Assembly (NCBI GenBank): GCA_031292625.1
Contig: JARLGU010000011.1
Location: 124,001-188,000 of the forward strand
Direction of reading: 5' to 3'
Length of the DNA: 64,000 nucleotides
Origin: Capsulimonadaceae bacterium
GTDB taxonomy: Bacteria > Armatimonadota > Armatimonadia > Armatimonadales > Capsulimonadaceae
Program-made: the position numbers and the translations under genes
The notes under the pieces: generated by a model
What the model saw: the letters and a program-made list of their open reading frames with translations, nothing else
Told to the model about the DNA's origin: nothing
The model's database searches: none
Part shown: positions 43,706 through 52,459 of the stretch, piece by piece
How the letters are laid out: the number at the start of each line of letters is the position of its first letter
Position numbering within the stretch: position 1 is the stretch's first letter

Positions 43706-45694
43706 CTAAATGTAGATCCGGTACGTCGGTATGCCGGCAAGGCAGCCGATCAGCGACCACAAAGCGCCGACCGTGTAGTCGCCGAGGATGAGGCCAAGGA
43801 AGAACGGAAGCGTCGCGCGATAGAGTTTTACGCCGCCGTAGCGCAGAACCGTAAACTTGACCAGCCAGGCAATGAACACTGGCAGCCAGAAGTATTCCAT
43901 CGCGAACGAAAGCGCAAGCGCGTACCCAGTGGGATGCAGCGGCCACCATTCGAGGTTGGAGCGCATCACAAGCAAAAGAACCGCGAACGCGAAGCCGCCA
44001 GCCATGTAGTACAACGCCGTGCTCGCCGGAGGCGTCGTGACCGTGAGCCACCCGCGCAGGCGATCGAACGACTCTCGCCCCACCCAGACCTTGTACCCCA
44101 TCGCCTTTGCAGCGGCGCCGGCGGCGTACGTGACGTGCAGGTTTGCCCAGTAAACAGAGAGCAGACTGACCACTGCGGCCAGCGCCAGCACGCCGATCGT
44201 GCCGGAGAACGTCACGCGCTTTTTCTCCAGCATTTTAAACGCCTCAAGCTGATTCGGCATTGGATGATTTCGGTAGCCGCGGTTAAACCAGTACAGCACG
44301 GAAAGCAGCGTCAGGTTCTGCGGACCGAGCGCGTGCGTTCCGAAAACGCCCACAAGCACCTGACACGGATTACACCAAACGATCTCATGCGGGCAGCCGA
44401 ACTCCGCCCGCACCCTGGTAACGACGAATCCAAGCATAAAGACGATCGCGAAGAAGCCGAACGTTACCCACGCGCTCATGCCAAGCAGCGACGTAAAGAT
44501 CCACAGGGCGCCCATACCGGCGACGAGCCCTGCGATGGCGCACCGGTACCGAAAAGCCTCCGCCGGTTCGGACGACTTTGCGCCCTGAGCGGCCGTCGTG
44601 AAGATGCTCTTAAAGTAGTGCCGTCCCGAGAAGAGCAGCATGAGCGCGATGCCAATCCAAGCGCCAGTCGACTGTTCGCCAAAGTAAGGAAACTGATGAC
44701 CCGACTGCATGTAGCCGTTCGCGGCGCCGATTATGCGGAACGCCCTCGCGAAGATGTAGAACACCCAACAGGAAAGCGATAGATCCAGCGGCATGAAATA
44801 CGCGAGGCCGATCATGAACGGGTAAAACGAAGACTGCGTCGAGCCGATCGCGTTCCACGGCGGCGACGTGAAATACGTCGACAGCTCGAACAACTTCACG
44901 TTCAATTGCGGCAGCCCAGGCGATAGCTCGTGGAGACCGTTGAGCGTGGAAATGATCGCGGCGACGAGAAAGCCAGCCCACATCACGCGGTTGCCAAAGA
45001 ACGATTTGGGCGCGTCTTCGGCCGTCATCGCCATCGGAAGCTGTACGATTGGAAAGGTGAGCTTCTCGTTTTCGATCCAGGCATGCCGGATCAAGACAGT
45101 AATACACAGGTAGACGCCAACGAGAACCAGGAAGAACGCGCCCCAAAGCGCAAGAGGCACGATCCAGGAGATCAGGTATTTGCGCCCATCGGGACCATAG
45201 ATATCCACTCCGCCCGCATAAAACGCGGTCAGCGCGTCGTTGTCGCTGACGAAGAGTTGCCGCGGCAAGTAGCCGAAGAAGAGCTGCTGCCAGTGGTTCG
45301 TCGGATTGGCAAACCAATAGGGATGCGCGATCACCCCAAACAGGTTCTGCAGCGTGTCATGACCGGCAAACGCGCACGATGTCACGAGCATGATGTAGAC
45401 AACGAGCAGCTCTTCCTGTCGTAGCGGCGCCTGCTTGCGGCGCAGGATCTTGCCCAGTCCCATATTCGCAAGCACCAGCATAAACAGCATAAAGACCGGC
45501 GTCACGAAAAGCGGCAGCGACGTGCCGTCCAGGTTGTACCAGCGCACTTCCGCCACGGTAACCCAGAAGGCGTTAATGGGGACAAGCAGCGTACCGAGCA
45601 GGATTGCCCGCCAGACGGAAATGTTGGGCTGCTTGGAACCCCGAGGTCCGGAACTCGGGTCAGACGGCTTTGTAGAATTAGTTGTTGTTGCCAT
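43706..45694 (-). CDS. Polytopic membrane protein, DUF6784/DUF6785-like
   Basis: The 662-residue protein has about 14 predicted membrane spans and no signal peptide. Landmarks are EELLVVYIMLVTSCAFAGHDTLQNL, ENEKLTFPIVQLPMAMT, and LEWWPLHPTGYALALSFAMEYFWLP near the end. This pattern fits the DUF6785/DUF6784 membrane proteins that accompany glycosidase loci in Armatimonadota and relatives and resemble oligopeptide transporters in layout. It is transcribed opposite to both flanking modules. A role in uptake of oligosaccharides or peptides is plausible but unproven. Confidence 0.75.
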   Translation of the reverse strand: MATTTNSTKPSDPSSGPRGSKQPNISVWRAILLGTLLVPINAFWVTVAEVRWYNLDGTSLPLFVTPVFMLFMLVLANMGLGKILRRKQAPLRQEELLVVYIMLVTSCAFAGHDTLQNLFGVIAHPYWFANPTNHWQQLFFGYLPRQLFVSDNDALTAFYAGGVDIYGPDGRKYLISWIVPLALWGAFFLVLVGVYLCITVLIRHAWIENEKLTFPIVQLPMAMTAEDAPKSFFGNRVMWAGFLVAAIISTLNGLHELSPGLPQLNVKLFELSTYFTSPPWNAIGSTQSSFYPFMIGLAYFMPLDLSLSCWVFYIFARAFRIIGAANGYMQSGHQFPYFGEQSTGAWIGIALMLLFSGRHYFKSIFTTAAQGAKSSEPAEAFRYRCAIAGLVAGMGALWIFTSLLGMSAWVTFGFFAIVFMLGFVVTRVRAEFGCPHEIVWCNPCQVLVGVFGTHALGPQNLTLLSVLYWFNRGYRNHPMPNQLEAFKMLEKKRVTFSGTIGVLALAAVVSLLSVYWANLHVTYAAGAAAKAMGYKVWVGRESFDRLRGWLTVTTPPASTALYYMAGGFAFAVLLLVMRSNLEWWPLHPTGYALALSFAMEYFWLPVFIAWLVKFTVLRYGGVKLYRATLPFFLGLILGDYTVGALWSLIGCLAGIPTYRIYI

Positions 45695-46005
45695 GGTGGA
45701 TTAAGTCCAGCTAAGTAGAATGAGACGACCGAAGCCGCGAAATCGTTCAGCAACGGGCCTGAACGATCGCTCAGGCAACTGTTTATTCGCCGTCCAATCG
45801 GGATATACCTTGCGTGCGCTTCCGAAATAGGAGAGGAGCCGGACACGGCGATAACGGCGCGATGTTGCGTCGAGATCGACGGTTGCGGGCGTCTGGAAAA
45901 TTCTTTGTGTACGAATATTCCGCCACTTGTCTGAAACTTTAGGCTTCCCCCAACGTCTAAGCACCTAAAGGCTCGCCCAACCACGTGAGAATGGGAAAAG
46001 ACACT
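45695..46005. other. Divergent intergenic region
   Basis: These 311 bases separate the membrane-protein gene from module 3. I see no gene, no consensus promoter and no strong dyad. Unlike modules 1, 2 and 4, no regulator gene is present here. Confidence 0.5.
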
Positions 46006-46899
46006 ATGCATCCGCACCATCCAGTCAGAGTTGACCGTAACAGCCGCGCCGGATTTACCCTTATCGAGCTCCTCGTCGTAATCGCGATTATCTCTATTTT
46101 GGCCGCGATTTTGTTCCCGGTCTTCGCAACGGCAAGAGAAAAGGCGCGCCAGTCCGCCTGCACGAGCAACATGAATCAGCTCGGCCTTGCCATCGCGCAG
46201 TACGAGAACGACTATGACGACGCTCTTCCCGGCTGTGCGGACGGAGGCAACGGAGTTAATCAGGTTGGCGGCTGGGTGTACGAAACGTCCTTTGACAACA
46301 ACAACGGCGTAACCTCGACGTTCGATGTCACGAAAGGTTCCCTCTACCCCTATGTGAAGGCAAAGGATGTCTATATGTGCCCTGACGATACGAGCGCACA
46401 GACAAAAGGGGCGCCGCCGAACACGCCGCTGTCATACGCGATGAACGCCTGCGTGTTGCAGCCGCAATCCTACAAGCTCATCAACAAGATTACGGTTTGC
46501 CCCGGGCTTCCAATCTCCTCGCTGCAAACCACAAGCGACACGGCGTTGTTCCTTGAGGAAGCCGCCGGGCAAACCACAAGCGCGCAAGGCCTTGTCTGCA
46601 CCAACGGCGGCACGGGAACCACCGACGATGGATACTTTCTCGCGAACGGAACCGGCGGCAGCACCACGATCACCGTAAACGGCACATCGGTTTCCGGCTA
46701 TTGGTATGGCACGAATTGCTTCTCTTACCGGCATTCGCTTGGCAGCAATGTCCTGTTTGTCGACGGACACGTTAAATGGTCGAATTTTCAGAACCTGCTA
46801 AAGACAAACTCGACCGGCGCAACCTATTCGTATCAAATCTTGACAGGTTCCACGGGATCGACCCCGTCGTGTCAGGCTGGCAGCCTGGATCCCGTTTAA
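46006..46899 (+). CDS. DUF1559 pseudopilin-type protein (H-X9-DG)
   Basis: Started at ATG 46006 the protein has 297 residues; starts at 45985 or 45991 would lengthen the leader. After a 16-residue basic, His-rich leader ([16 protein letters not shown]) comes [20 protein letters not shown] and the DUF1559 body. The C-terminal signature is [18 protein letters not shown], a complete H-X9-DG motif. It is the first gene of a plus-strand series with a GH16 enzyme, a propeller protein and a glycosyltransferase. Confidence 0.94.
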   Translation: MHPHHPVRVDRNSRAGFTLIELLVVIAIISILAAILFPVFATAREKARQSACTSNMNQLGLAIAQYENDYDDALPGCADGGNGVNQVGGWVYETSFDNNNGVTSTFDVTKGSLYPYVKAKDVYMCPDDTSAQTKGAPPNTPLSYAMNACVLQPQSYKLINKITVCPGLPISSLQTTSDTALFLEEAAGQTTSAQGLVCTNGGTGTTDDGYFLANGTGGSTTITVNGTSVSGYWYGTNCFSYRHSLGSNVLFVDGHVKWSNFQNLLKTNSTGATYSYQILTGSTGSTPSCQAGSLDPV

Positions 46900-46962
46900 C
46901 CTGCCGCAGATCCCATAACGGGTGGCGCCATCCAACTCATTCCAATCGCGAGAGCCGCAATT

Positions 46963-48477
46963 ATGCTCCGCACGAACTGTAAATTTGCCGCGATCACCGG
47001 TGCGCTTATTGCGCTCGCCCTGGCGTACCAGACCGCGGGCGCCGCGCTCTCGAACGCGCTCGTCAACGGCTCCTTCGCGCAGCGCGAGCTCGACGAATCA
47101 CTCTCTGGATGGACGCCGTCGCCTCGCGGTTTTCAGGTCGCGACACGTACCGAGGATGGCCAGGCTCTCGCGACAATCACGTGCGACAATCCGGCTGCAC
47201 CCTGCGGCTTGACGCAGACCGTCGCAATTCGACCAGAATGGTCGAAGCTTCTCGTCCGCGGTTACGTACGCGTCAACCAGATGCACAAGGCTTCGGATGC
47301 TCCAGCAGACGCCGCTGCGCGCGTGGACCTATCGTGGAACACGAAGGCGGCAGGACGTCGAACGCCGGCGGCGACGCAACGTTGGACCGATCCGACCAAC
47401 GGCTGGGTAGAAGTCAACCAGCTGCTCGATGTGCCAACCGGCAAGGATCAGCTCATCGTGACGATCGAAATCTTCGGAGCGAAGGGATCGGTGGACGCAC
47501 GCGCCTTTAGTGTAACCGGCTGGGTGATGACCTTTGACGATGAGTTCGACGGCACGGCAATCGACACGACGCGATGGACGCCGACAGATGGCGACCACAT
47601 CGTCTTTTCGCCTGGCATACAGTACTTCAACCCTGATCACGTCATCGTCGCGCACGGCCTCGCGCGCTTCCACGCGGACAACACGCCGCACGGCGCGTAT
47701 CAGTTTCAGTCCGGCGAAATTCGCTCCGCGGATAAGTTTCAGCAACTCTACGGCTTCTGGGAGTTCCGTTTGAAACTGCCTACTACTGAGGGAACCTGGC
47801 CTGCCGTGTACCTTCTTCGATGGGACGACGCGTGGCCGCCCGAAATCGATCTCTGCGAATCGACGGGAAGGGACATGAAGACGGTATACGAAACCAACCA
47901 CTTCGCGGACGATTACGGCCGGCACGGCGCGTCCAGCGTCAACTTCCCGCAAGGCGATCTCGACCGCTCGCAATGGCACACCTACGCCATATGTTGGGAG
48001 CCCGGTGCGCTCGCGTGGTATCTCGATGGCGTCTACAAAGGCACGACCAGACCGCCGGAGGGCCGCATCTCCGAAGTGCCCATGTACATCCGCTTTAATC
48101 TCGCGGTCTCTGGATGGGGCGGCGATCCAAGCAAAACCCCGTGGCCGACGGACATGGAGTGTGACTTCGCCCGCGTCTATCAACGAGCCGATTTACCGCT
48201 GCCGGTCTACGCCGAGCCCAGCCAGGAGGTCACCCTGCCAAACAGTACCGTCCAACTGAACGCAATTAGCTGCAATCCGATGAAGGGCTTCGCGGCGACG
48301 TGGACGCTGGCGGAAGGTCCGGCGAGCGCAACGATACAGGCGCCGCATGCCCTTATCACGAAAGCGAGATTCGCTAAACCCGGCATGTACCGATTTACTC
48401 TTACGGTGACCAAAGGCGTAAGCACTGCGTCACGCGACGTACTTGTCTACGTAAACCCGTCTCTGGGACACTCATGA
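46963..48477 (+). CDS. GH16 beta-glucanase (laminarinase-like)
   Basis: The 504-residue protein has a signal peptide (about residues 8-28), a CBM4/9-like jelly roll (NALVNGSFAQRELDESLSGW onward) and a GH16 catalytic domain opening with WVMTFDDEFDG. The active site is EIDLCES: Glu294 nucleophile, Asp296 helper, Glu299 acid/base. The C-terminal 90 residues form a PKD-like beta-sandwich. GH16 enzymes cleave beta-1,3 or mixed-linkage glucans, agarose or carrageenan; the catalytic loop favours a glucanase. Its stop overlaps the start of the propeller gene. Confidence 0.92.
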   Translation: MLRTNCKFAAITGALIALALAYQTAGAALSNALVNGSFAQRELDESLSGWTPSPRGFQVATRTEDGQALATITCDNPAAPCGLTQTVAIRPEWSKLLVRGYVRVNQMHKASDAPADAAARVDLSWNTKAAGRRTPAATQRWTDPTNGWVEVNQLLDVPTGKDQLIVTIEIFGAKGSVDARAFSVTGWVMTFDDEFDGTAIDTTRWTPTDGDHIVFSPGIQYFNPDHVIVAHGLARFHADNTPHGAYQFQSGEIRSADKFQQLYGFWEFRLKLPTTEGTWPAVYLLRWDDAWPPEIDLCESTGRDMKTVYETNHFADDYGRHGASSVNFPQGDLDRSQWHTYAICWEPGALAWYLDGVYKGTTRPPEGRISEVPMYIRFNLAVSGWGGDPSKTPWPTDMECDFARVYQRADLPLPVYAEPSQEVTLPNSTVQLNAISCNPMKGFAATWTLAEGPASATIQAPHALITKARFAKPGMYRFTLTVTKGVSTASRDVLVYVNPSLGHS

Positions 48478-50795
48478 CCCATCGAACAACCACAATCTTA
48501 GGCCGCGAAGGACAGGCAGAGGCGGGTTTCTTCGCCATCTTCTGCGCGAACGGCAAAGCAGCCTCTAGCGCGTTGAATGGCAGGTTGGGCGTTCTCGTCC
48601 TTTTCGCAGCGCTCGCCGTTCTTATGGCGCCCTGGGCGATTGCCGCCAAGATAGAGGATCCGCCGCCAAACCCGTTGGCGATGACTACTACCTGGACCGG
48701 TCCGGACAACCAATTCGTCACGTGCGCAATCGAGGATCGCGACGGCTGGTGGTGGGGAACCGACAACGACGGCCTTTGGCGCTACATGCCTAAGGCTGCG
48801 CCGGGAGCAAAGTGGCTCCATTTCCGGGCGCAGGATGGGTTGTACGACGATTCGATTACGGCGCTCTGCTACGATCGTCTCGGCCGCCTGTGGGTCGGCA
48901 CGGAGCGACGCGGCGTCTCGGTTTATAATGGCTCGTGGTGGCGGAACTTCGATGTCATGACCGGCCCGCTCGGCGTCCATGTCAACGCCATTGCGATGAA
49001 CCCCGCGGACGGGGCAATCTGGATCGCGTCGGAACAAGGCCTGGCGATTTACTCGGAAGCGAAGAAATCGTGGAGTTATTTGACTCAGGCTAACGGCCTC
49101 GTCTCCGGCAAGATCACGTGTATCGCCTTTACCCATACCGGCAAGATTATCGCCGGAACCGCATCCGACGGGCTGATGATCGGAAATCCATCCCGTGACT
49201 GCACCCAGTGGACGCATATCACTGCAACCGCCGATGCGCCGGTGACGCAACTGGGCAGCGGCTTGCCAGGCAATCTGGTGAACTGCCTTTTGGTCAACGA
49301 CGCGGGCAAGATCTTTTGCGGCACGTCGTCAGGGCTGGCCGAAAGCACGGATGACGGGGCGACCTGGTCGTATCAACACGGCTGGGAGTGGACCGAAGCG
49401 ATCAGGCCGCTCGATCGGGTGGGCAAGAAGGTAAAGGCCGAGTACGTAAGGCTGCCGCTGTCCGATGAGTTCATATCGTGCCTCGCATTCGACCGCGCGG
49501 GCCACCTTTACGTGGGCCATCGGCAGCGCGGTTGCGAGATCTACGACGACGCGAAGATGCAGCAGCTTTACCATACGCCGTTCGACGCTCATGGCGTCTT
49601 CCTCAAGGCGATCGTTCCCACATGCGCCGGCGGCGTCTTGCTGGCGAACTACGGGAATGGCCTCACGAAGGTGCAGTGGGAGCAGGTCACGGCGAATGCC
49701 GAGCAATCCACGGCGCCGATCTTGCCGGCCGGAAAATTTCCCGGACACCCCACCCCGGCCGCGCCGCCGTCGATCGCCCAGATTAAGGCGATGAGCGATC
49801 GGGCTGCATCCTTACGAACGGACAATGCGGCGTCGACGGGCTACTTCCTCTCTGAAGACTGGATGACGCAAGGCGATTGGATCGGTCGATACGGCAAGGA
49901 TTTCGCGGTGCTCTGCGCGGAAGACGGCAACACGGATCTCGTCCTCAACTCATCGCCGGGCTACTCGGTAACGCCCCAACTCGGTCATAGCACGCACGAC
50001 GGCGAAGACGTCTCGCACTGGCTCTACTGGAACTCGACGGGCGATCCGCGCGTCCTCTTCGATCCTGCGACGGGAACCCGGCGGCAAGCCGAGTGGAACG
50101 AACACGGCGAACGCTACGCGATGATGTACGAGGGGCCCGATTTATGGCTCACGGTACAGGTCCCTCCCGGCGAGCAGCGGATCTCGCTGTACTTCATGAA
50201 CAAAGACGGCCACACTAACGTTACGCGGTATCGCGACTACATCCTACAGCTCCGCCAATATGTTCCGGGCGTCCCGGTCGCCCGGGCGTACGACACGGCC
50301 GGCGCGCTTCGCGTGCTCGCGCAAACGCGTGTCGCGAACTTCTGGCCAGGCGTGTACGAGAGCTTCGTCGTGACCGGTCCGGGGAAGTATTATGTCAAGA
50401 TAGAGAAGAACCGCAGCCTGAACGCCATCCTCCAGGCCGTCTTCGTGGATCGCCTCGACGCCGATGCGCCTCGCCCGCATCCTAAATGGATGAACGGCGT
50501 GCGCTACTATCCAGCGCAATACGGTGAAGCCGCCAAGCCGCCGCAGCGGGAAGTCGTCGCGGCAAGCCAGCTATGGTCGCGGCTCGACGCCATTTACGAC
50601 AATGACGACAGCGCGGCGATACAGCGTCCCTATCGCATCCTCGCGCTGCGCGCCGCGACCGCGAGCGACGCGTCGCCCGCGATGCTGGCCAAATGGCGTT
50701 GGAACCTCGGGCTCTGGACGGATACCGATTGGGCAAAGTTCGAGGACTACATGAACCGAATGAGGGCCGCGCTGCCGCCGCCGAAAAAGAAATGA
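48474..50795 (+). CDS. Exported two-component-sensor-like propeller protein
   Basis: The 773-residue protein has a membrane or signal segment at about residues 38-58. A propeller follows, made of repeats such as ITALCYDRLGRLWVGTERRGVSVYNG and VNAIAMNPADGAIWIASEQGLAIY, the pattern of ligand-sensing propellers of hybrid two-component systems. No kinase domain follows; the C-terminal 300 residues form an unrecognised beta-rich domain (YSVTPQLGHSTHDGEDVSHWLYW). It overlaps both neighbours by ATGA, so the three genes are coupled. It may bind the glucan made or cut by its partners. Confidence 0.8.
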   Translation: MTHRTTTILGREGQAEAGFFAIFCANGKAASSALNGRLGVLVLFAALAVLMAPWAIAAKIEDPPPNPLAMTTTWTGPDNQFVTCAIEDRDGWWWGTDNDGLWRYMPKAAPGAKWLHFRAQDGLYDDSITALCYDRLGRLWVGTERRGVSVYNGSWWRNFDVMTGPLGVHVNAIAMNPADGAIWIASEQGLAIYSEAKKSWSYLTQANGLVSGKITCIAFTHTGKIIAGTASDGLMIGNPSRDCTQWTHITATADAPVTQLGSGLPGNLVNCLLVNDAGKIFCGTSSGLAESTDDGATWSYQHGWEWTEAIRPLDRVGKKVKAEYVRLPLSDEFISCLAFDRAGHLYVGHRQRGCEIYDDAKMQQLYHTPFDAHGVFLKAIVPTCAGGVLLANYGNGLTKVQWEQVTANAEQSTAPILPAGKFPGHPTPAAPPSIAQIKAMSDRAASLRTDNAASTGYFLSEDWMTQGDWIGRYGKDFAVLCAEDGNTDLVLNSSPGYSVTPQLGHSTHDGEDVSHWLYWNSTGDPRVLFDPATGTRRQAEWNEHGERYAMMYEGPDLWLTVQVPPGEQRISLYFMNKDGHTNVTRYRDYILQLRQYVPGVPVARAYDTAGALRVLAQTRVANFWPGVYESFVVTGPGKYYVKIEKNRSLNAILQAVFVDRLDADAPRPHPKWMNGVRYYPAQYGEAAKPPQREVVAASQLWSRLDAIYDNDDSAAIQRPYRILALRAATASDASPAMLAKWRWNLGLWTDTDWAKFEDYMNRMRAALPPPKKK

Positions 50796-52444
50796 ACAGC
50801 TGCTCGACACAAACGAATAGCTTGGCGGAGGCTGAAGCTCCCCCCCTCGATGACATAACCGTCGAGCAGCCCCTCGCCGTCGCGCCTCAAGTTCCGGACA
50901 TCATGGCCAAGCCGGTCGCGACGCATCGGGCGAGCCTGCATGACGTTGCCGTGCATGTGGTCTCGATTCTGACGATCCTTCTTGCAACGCGGTACACTCT
51001 CTGGCGATGCGAAATCAATAACTGGCACGCTTGGTGGCTCTCGGTCCCGCTGCTTGCAGCGGAGATCTTCACCGCGCTGCACATCCTCGGCTATCAGTAC
51101 ACGATCTGGCCGCGCAAGGAGCCGGAGAGAAGCGAAACGAACATGTTCGACACGCCGCCAGTGTTCGTATTTATCCCCACCGTAAACGAAGGCGACGATG
51201 TCCTCGGCCTCACAATTCGGGGAGCCCTCGAAACACGACGCCGATTTCTGGAGATCCATCCTAACGCATGCGTCCGGATCATCGTTTGCAATGATGGTTA
51301 CGTCGCGGGGTCTCCAGGATGGCAGTCCACCGTCGCGCTCGCGGAACGCTGCGGCGTCGAATGCGTTACGCGCAAAGTGGGCGGAGGAGCAAAGGCGGGC
51401 AACATCGAGAACGCGCGCCGCCAGACCGGCGCAACGGGCGACAGCCTGATTGTTGTGCTCGATGCCGACCAAATTGCGCATCCCGATTTCCTGCTGCGAA
51501 CGATCGCCCCTTTCTCCGACCCTACCGTCGGCTGGGTACAGACCCGCCAGTACTACCGCAACCAGGATAGCCGCATCGCGCGCTGGGCGGAGTACCAAGC
51601 TTCGCTCTTCTACGATTTCGTCTGCCCCGGCAAAGCAGCCGTGAACTCGAGCTTCATCTGCGGCACCAACGTCGTCGTGCGCGCGTCCGTGCTCGACCGG
51701 ATCGGCGGGTTCCCGCAAGAGAGCATTACGGAAGACTTCGCCGCATCCATCCGCACACACCACGAATGGCGCAGCGTGTATATTAAGGATGTTCTGGCGG
51801 AAGGTCTGGGACCGATGGATTTGACCGCCTACCTAGTCCAGCAGTCACGCTGGGCGCGCGGGACGATCGGTGTGCTGCTCTCGGACTGGCGACGCATCGC
51901 ATCGCCGGCAATCGATGGCCTGGCGATGCGCCAGCGCATCCAGTACATGCTCTCCGGCACGCACTACCTCTGCGGCGTACGGGACCTGATCTTCCTGAGC
52001 TGCGCCGTGCTCTGCCTGATCACTAATCACTCGCCGGTCAAGACCGTATCGCTCATCGCGATTGCGGGCTACCTGCTGCCGTACATTTTCGCGACCCAAT
52101 TGCTGCTCTGCCTGCAGGCGGGCTGGCGGCCGCTCATCCGATCGATGGTGCTCGGCTACGCGAGCTTTCCGATCCTCGTGGTGAGCCTCATTGAAGCGAT
52201 CACCAACCGGCGCGTCCCATTCATCGTGACGCCAAAATCCGCCTCGAAGCGCTCCGACCTGCGCGCCGTAATGCCGCACATCATCCTAACGGCGATCTGT
52301 GTGGCATCCCTCGCCTACTCCGCCGCAGCGCATGTTGCGTGGACCCCGGTGAAATGCATTCCGTTCTTCTGGGTCGCGTACGCGCTCCTTATGCTCCTGC
52401 CTACATTCGCTCTCGCGAAGCTCGCCCCCGCGCGAGCAGAGTAG
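50792..52444 (+). CDS. Processive family 2 glycosyltransferase (cellulose-synthase-like)
   Basis: The 550-residue membrane protein carries all motifs of processive GT2 synthases: Asp168 (CNDGY), Asp224-x-Asp226 (VVLDADQIAHP), Asp315 in TED, and the QQSRW motif (350-354). Two membrane spans precede the catalytic domain (about residues 50-105) and about five follow it. Such enzymes polymerise and export beta-glucans or related polymers. The ATG lies in the last codons of the propeller gene. No PilZ domain is seen after the last span, so the c-di-GMP control found in BcsA is absent or separate. Confidence 0.93.
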   Translation: MNSCSTQTNSLAEAEAPPLDDITVEQPLAVAPQVPDIMAKPVATHRASLHDVAVHVVSILTILLATRYTLWRCEINNWHAWWLSVPLLAAEIFTALHILGYQYTIWPRKEPERSETNMFDTPPVFVFIPTVNEGDDVLGLTIRGALETRRRFLEIHPNACVRIIVCNDGYVAGSPGWQSTVALAERCGVECVTRKVGGGAKAGNIENARRQTGATGDSLIVVLDADQIAHPDFLLRTIAPFSDPTVGWVQTRQYYRNQDSRIARWAEYQASLFYDFVCPGKAAVNSSFICGTNVVVRASVLDRIGGFPQESITEDFAASIRTHHEWRSVYIKDVLAEGLGPMDLTAYLVQQSRWARGTIGVLLSDWRRIASPAIDGLAMRQRIQYMLSGTHYLCGVRDLIFLSCAVLCLITNHSPVKTVSLIAIAGYLLPYIFATQLLLCLQAGWRPLIRSMVLGYASFPILVVSLIEAITNRRVPFIVTPKSASKRSDLRAVMPHIILTAICVASLAYSAAAHVAWTPVKCIPFFWVAYALLMLLPTFALAKLAPARAE

Positions 52445-52459
52445 ATCCGTGAACACCCG

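Noticed and set aside
43934-44782. Plus-strand ORF of 282 codons opposite the membrane-protein gene
   Set aside because: Arg/His-rich translation typical of an antisense frame; the minus strand encodes a well-formed polytopic protein.
47329-48183. Minus-strand ORF of 284 codons opposite the GH16 gene
   Set aside because: It is a shadow of the GH16 reading frame caused by high GC content and has no ribosome site.
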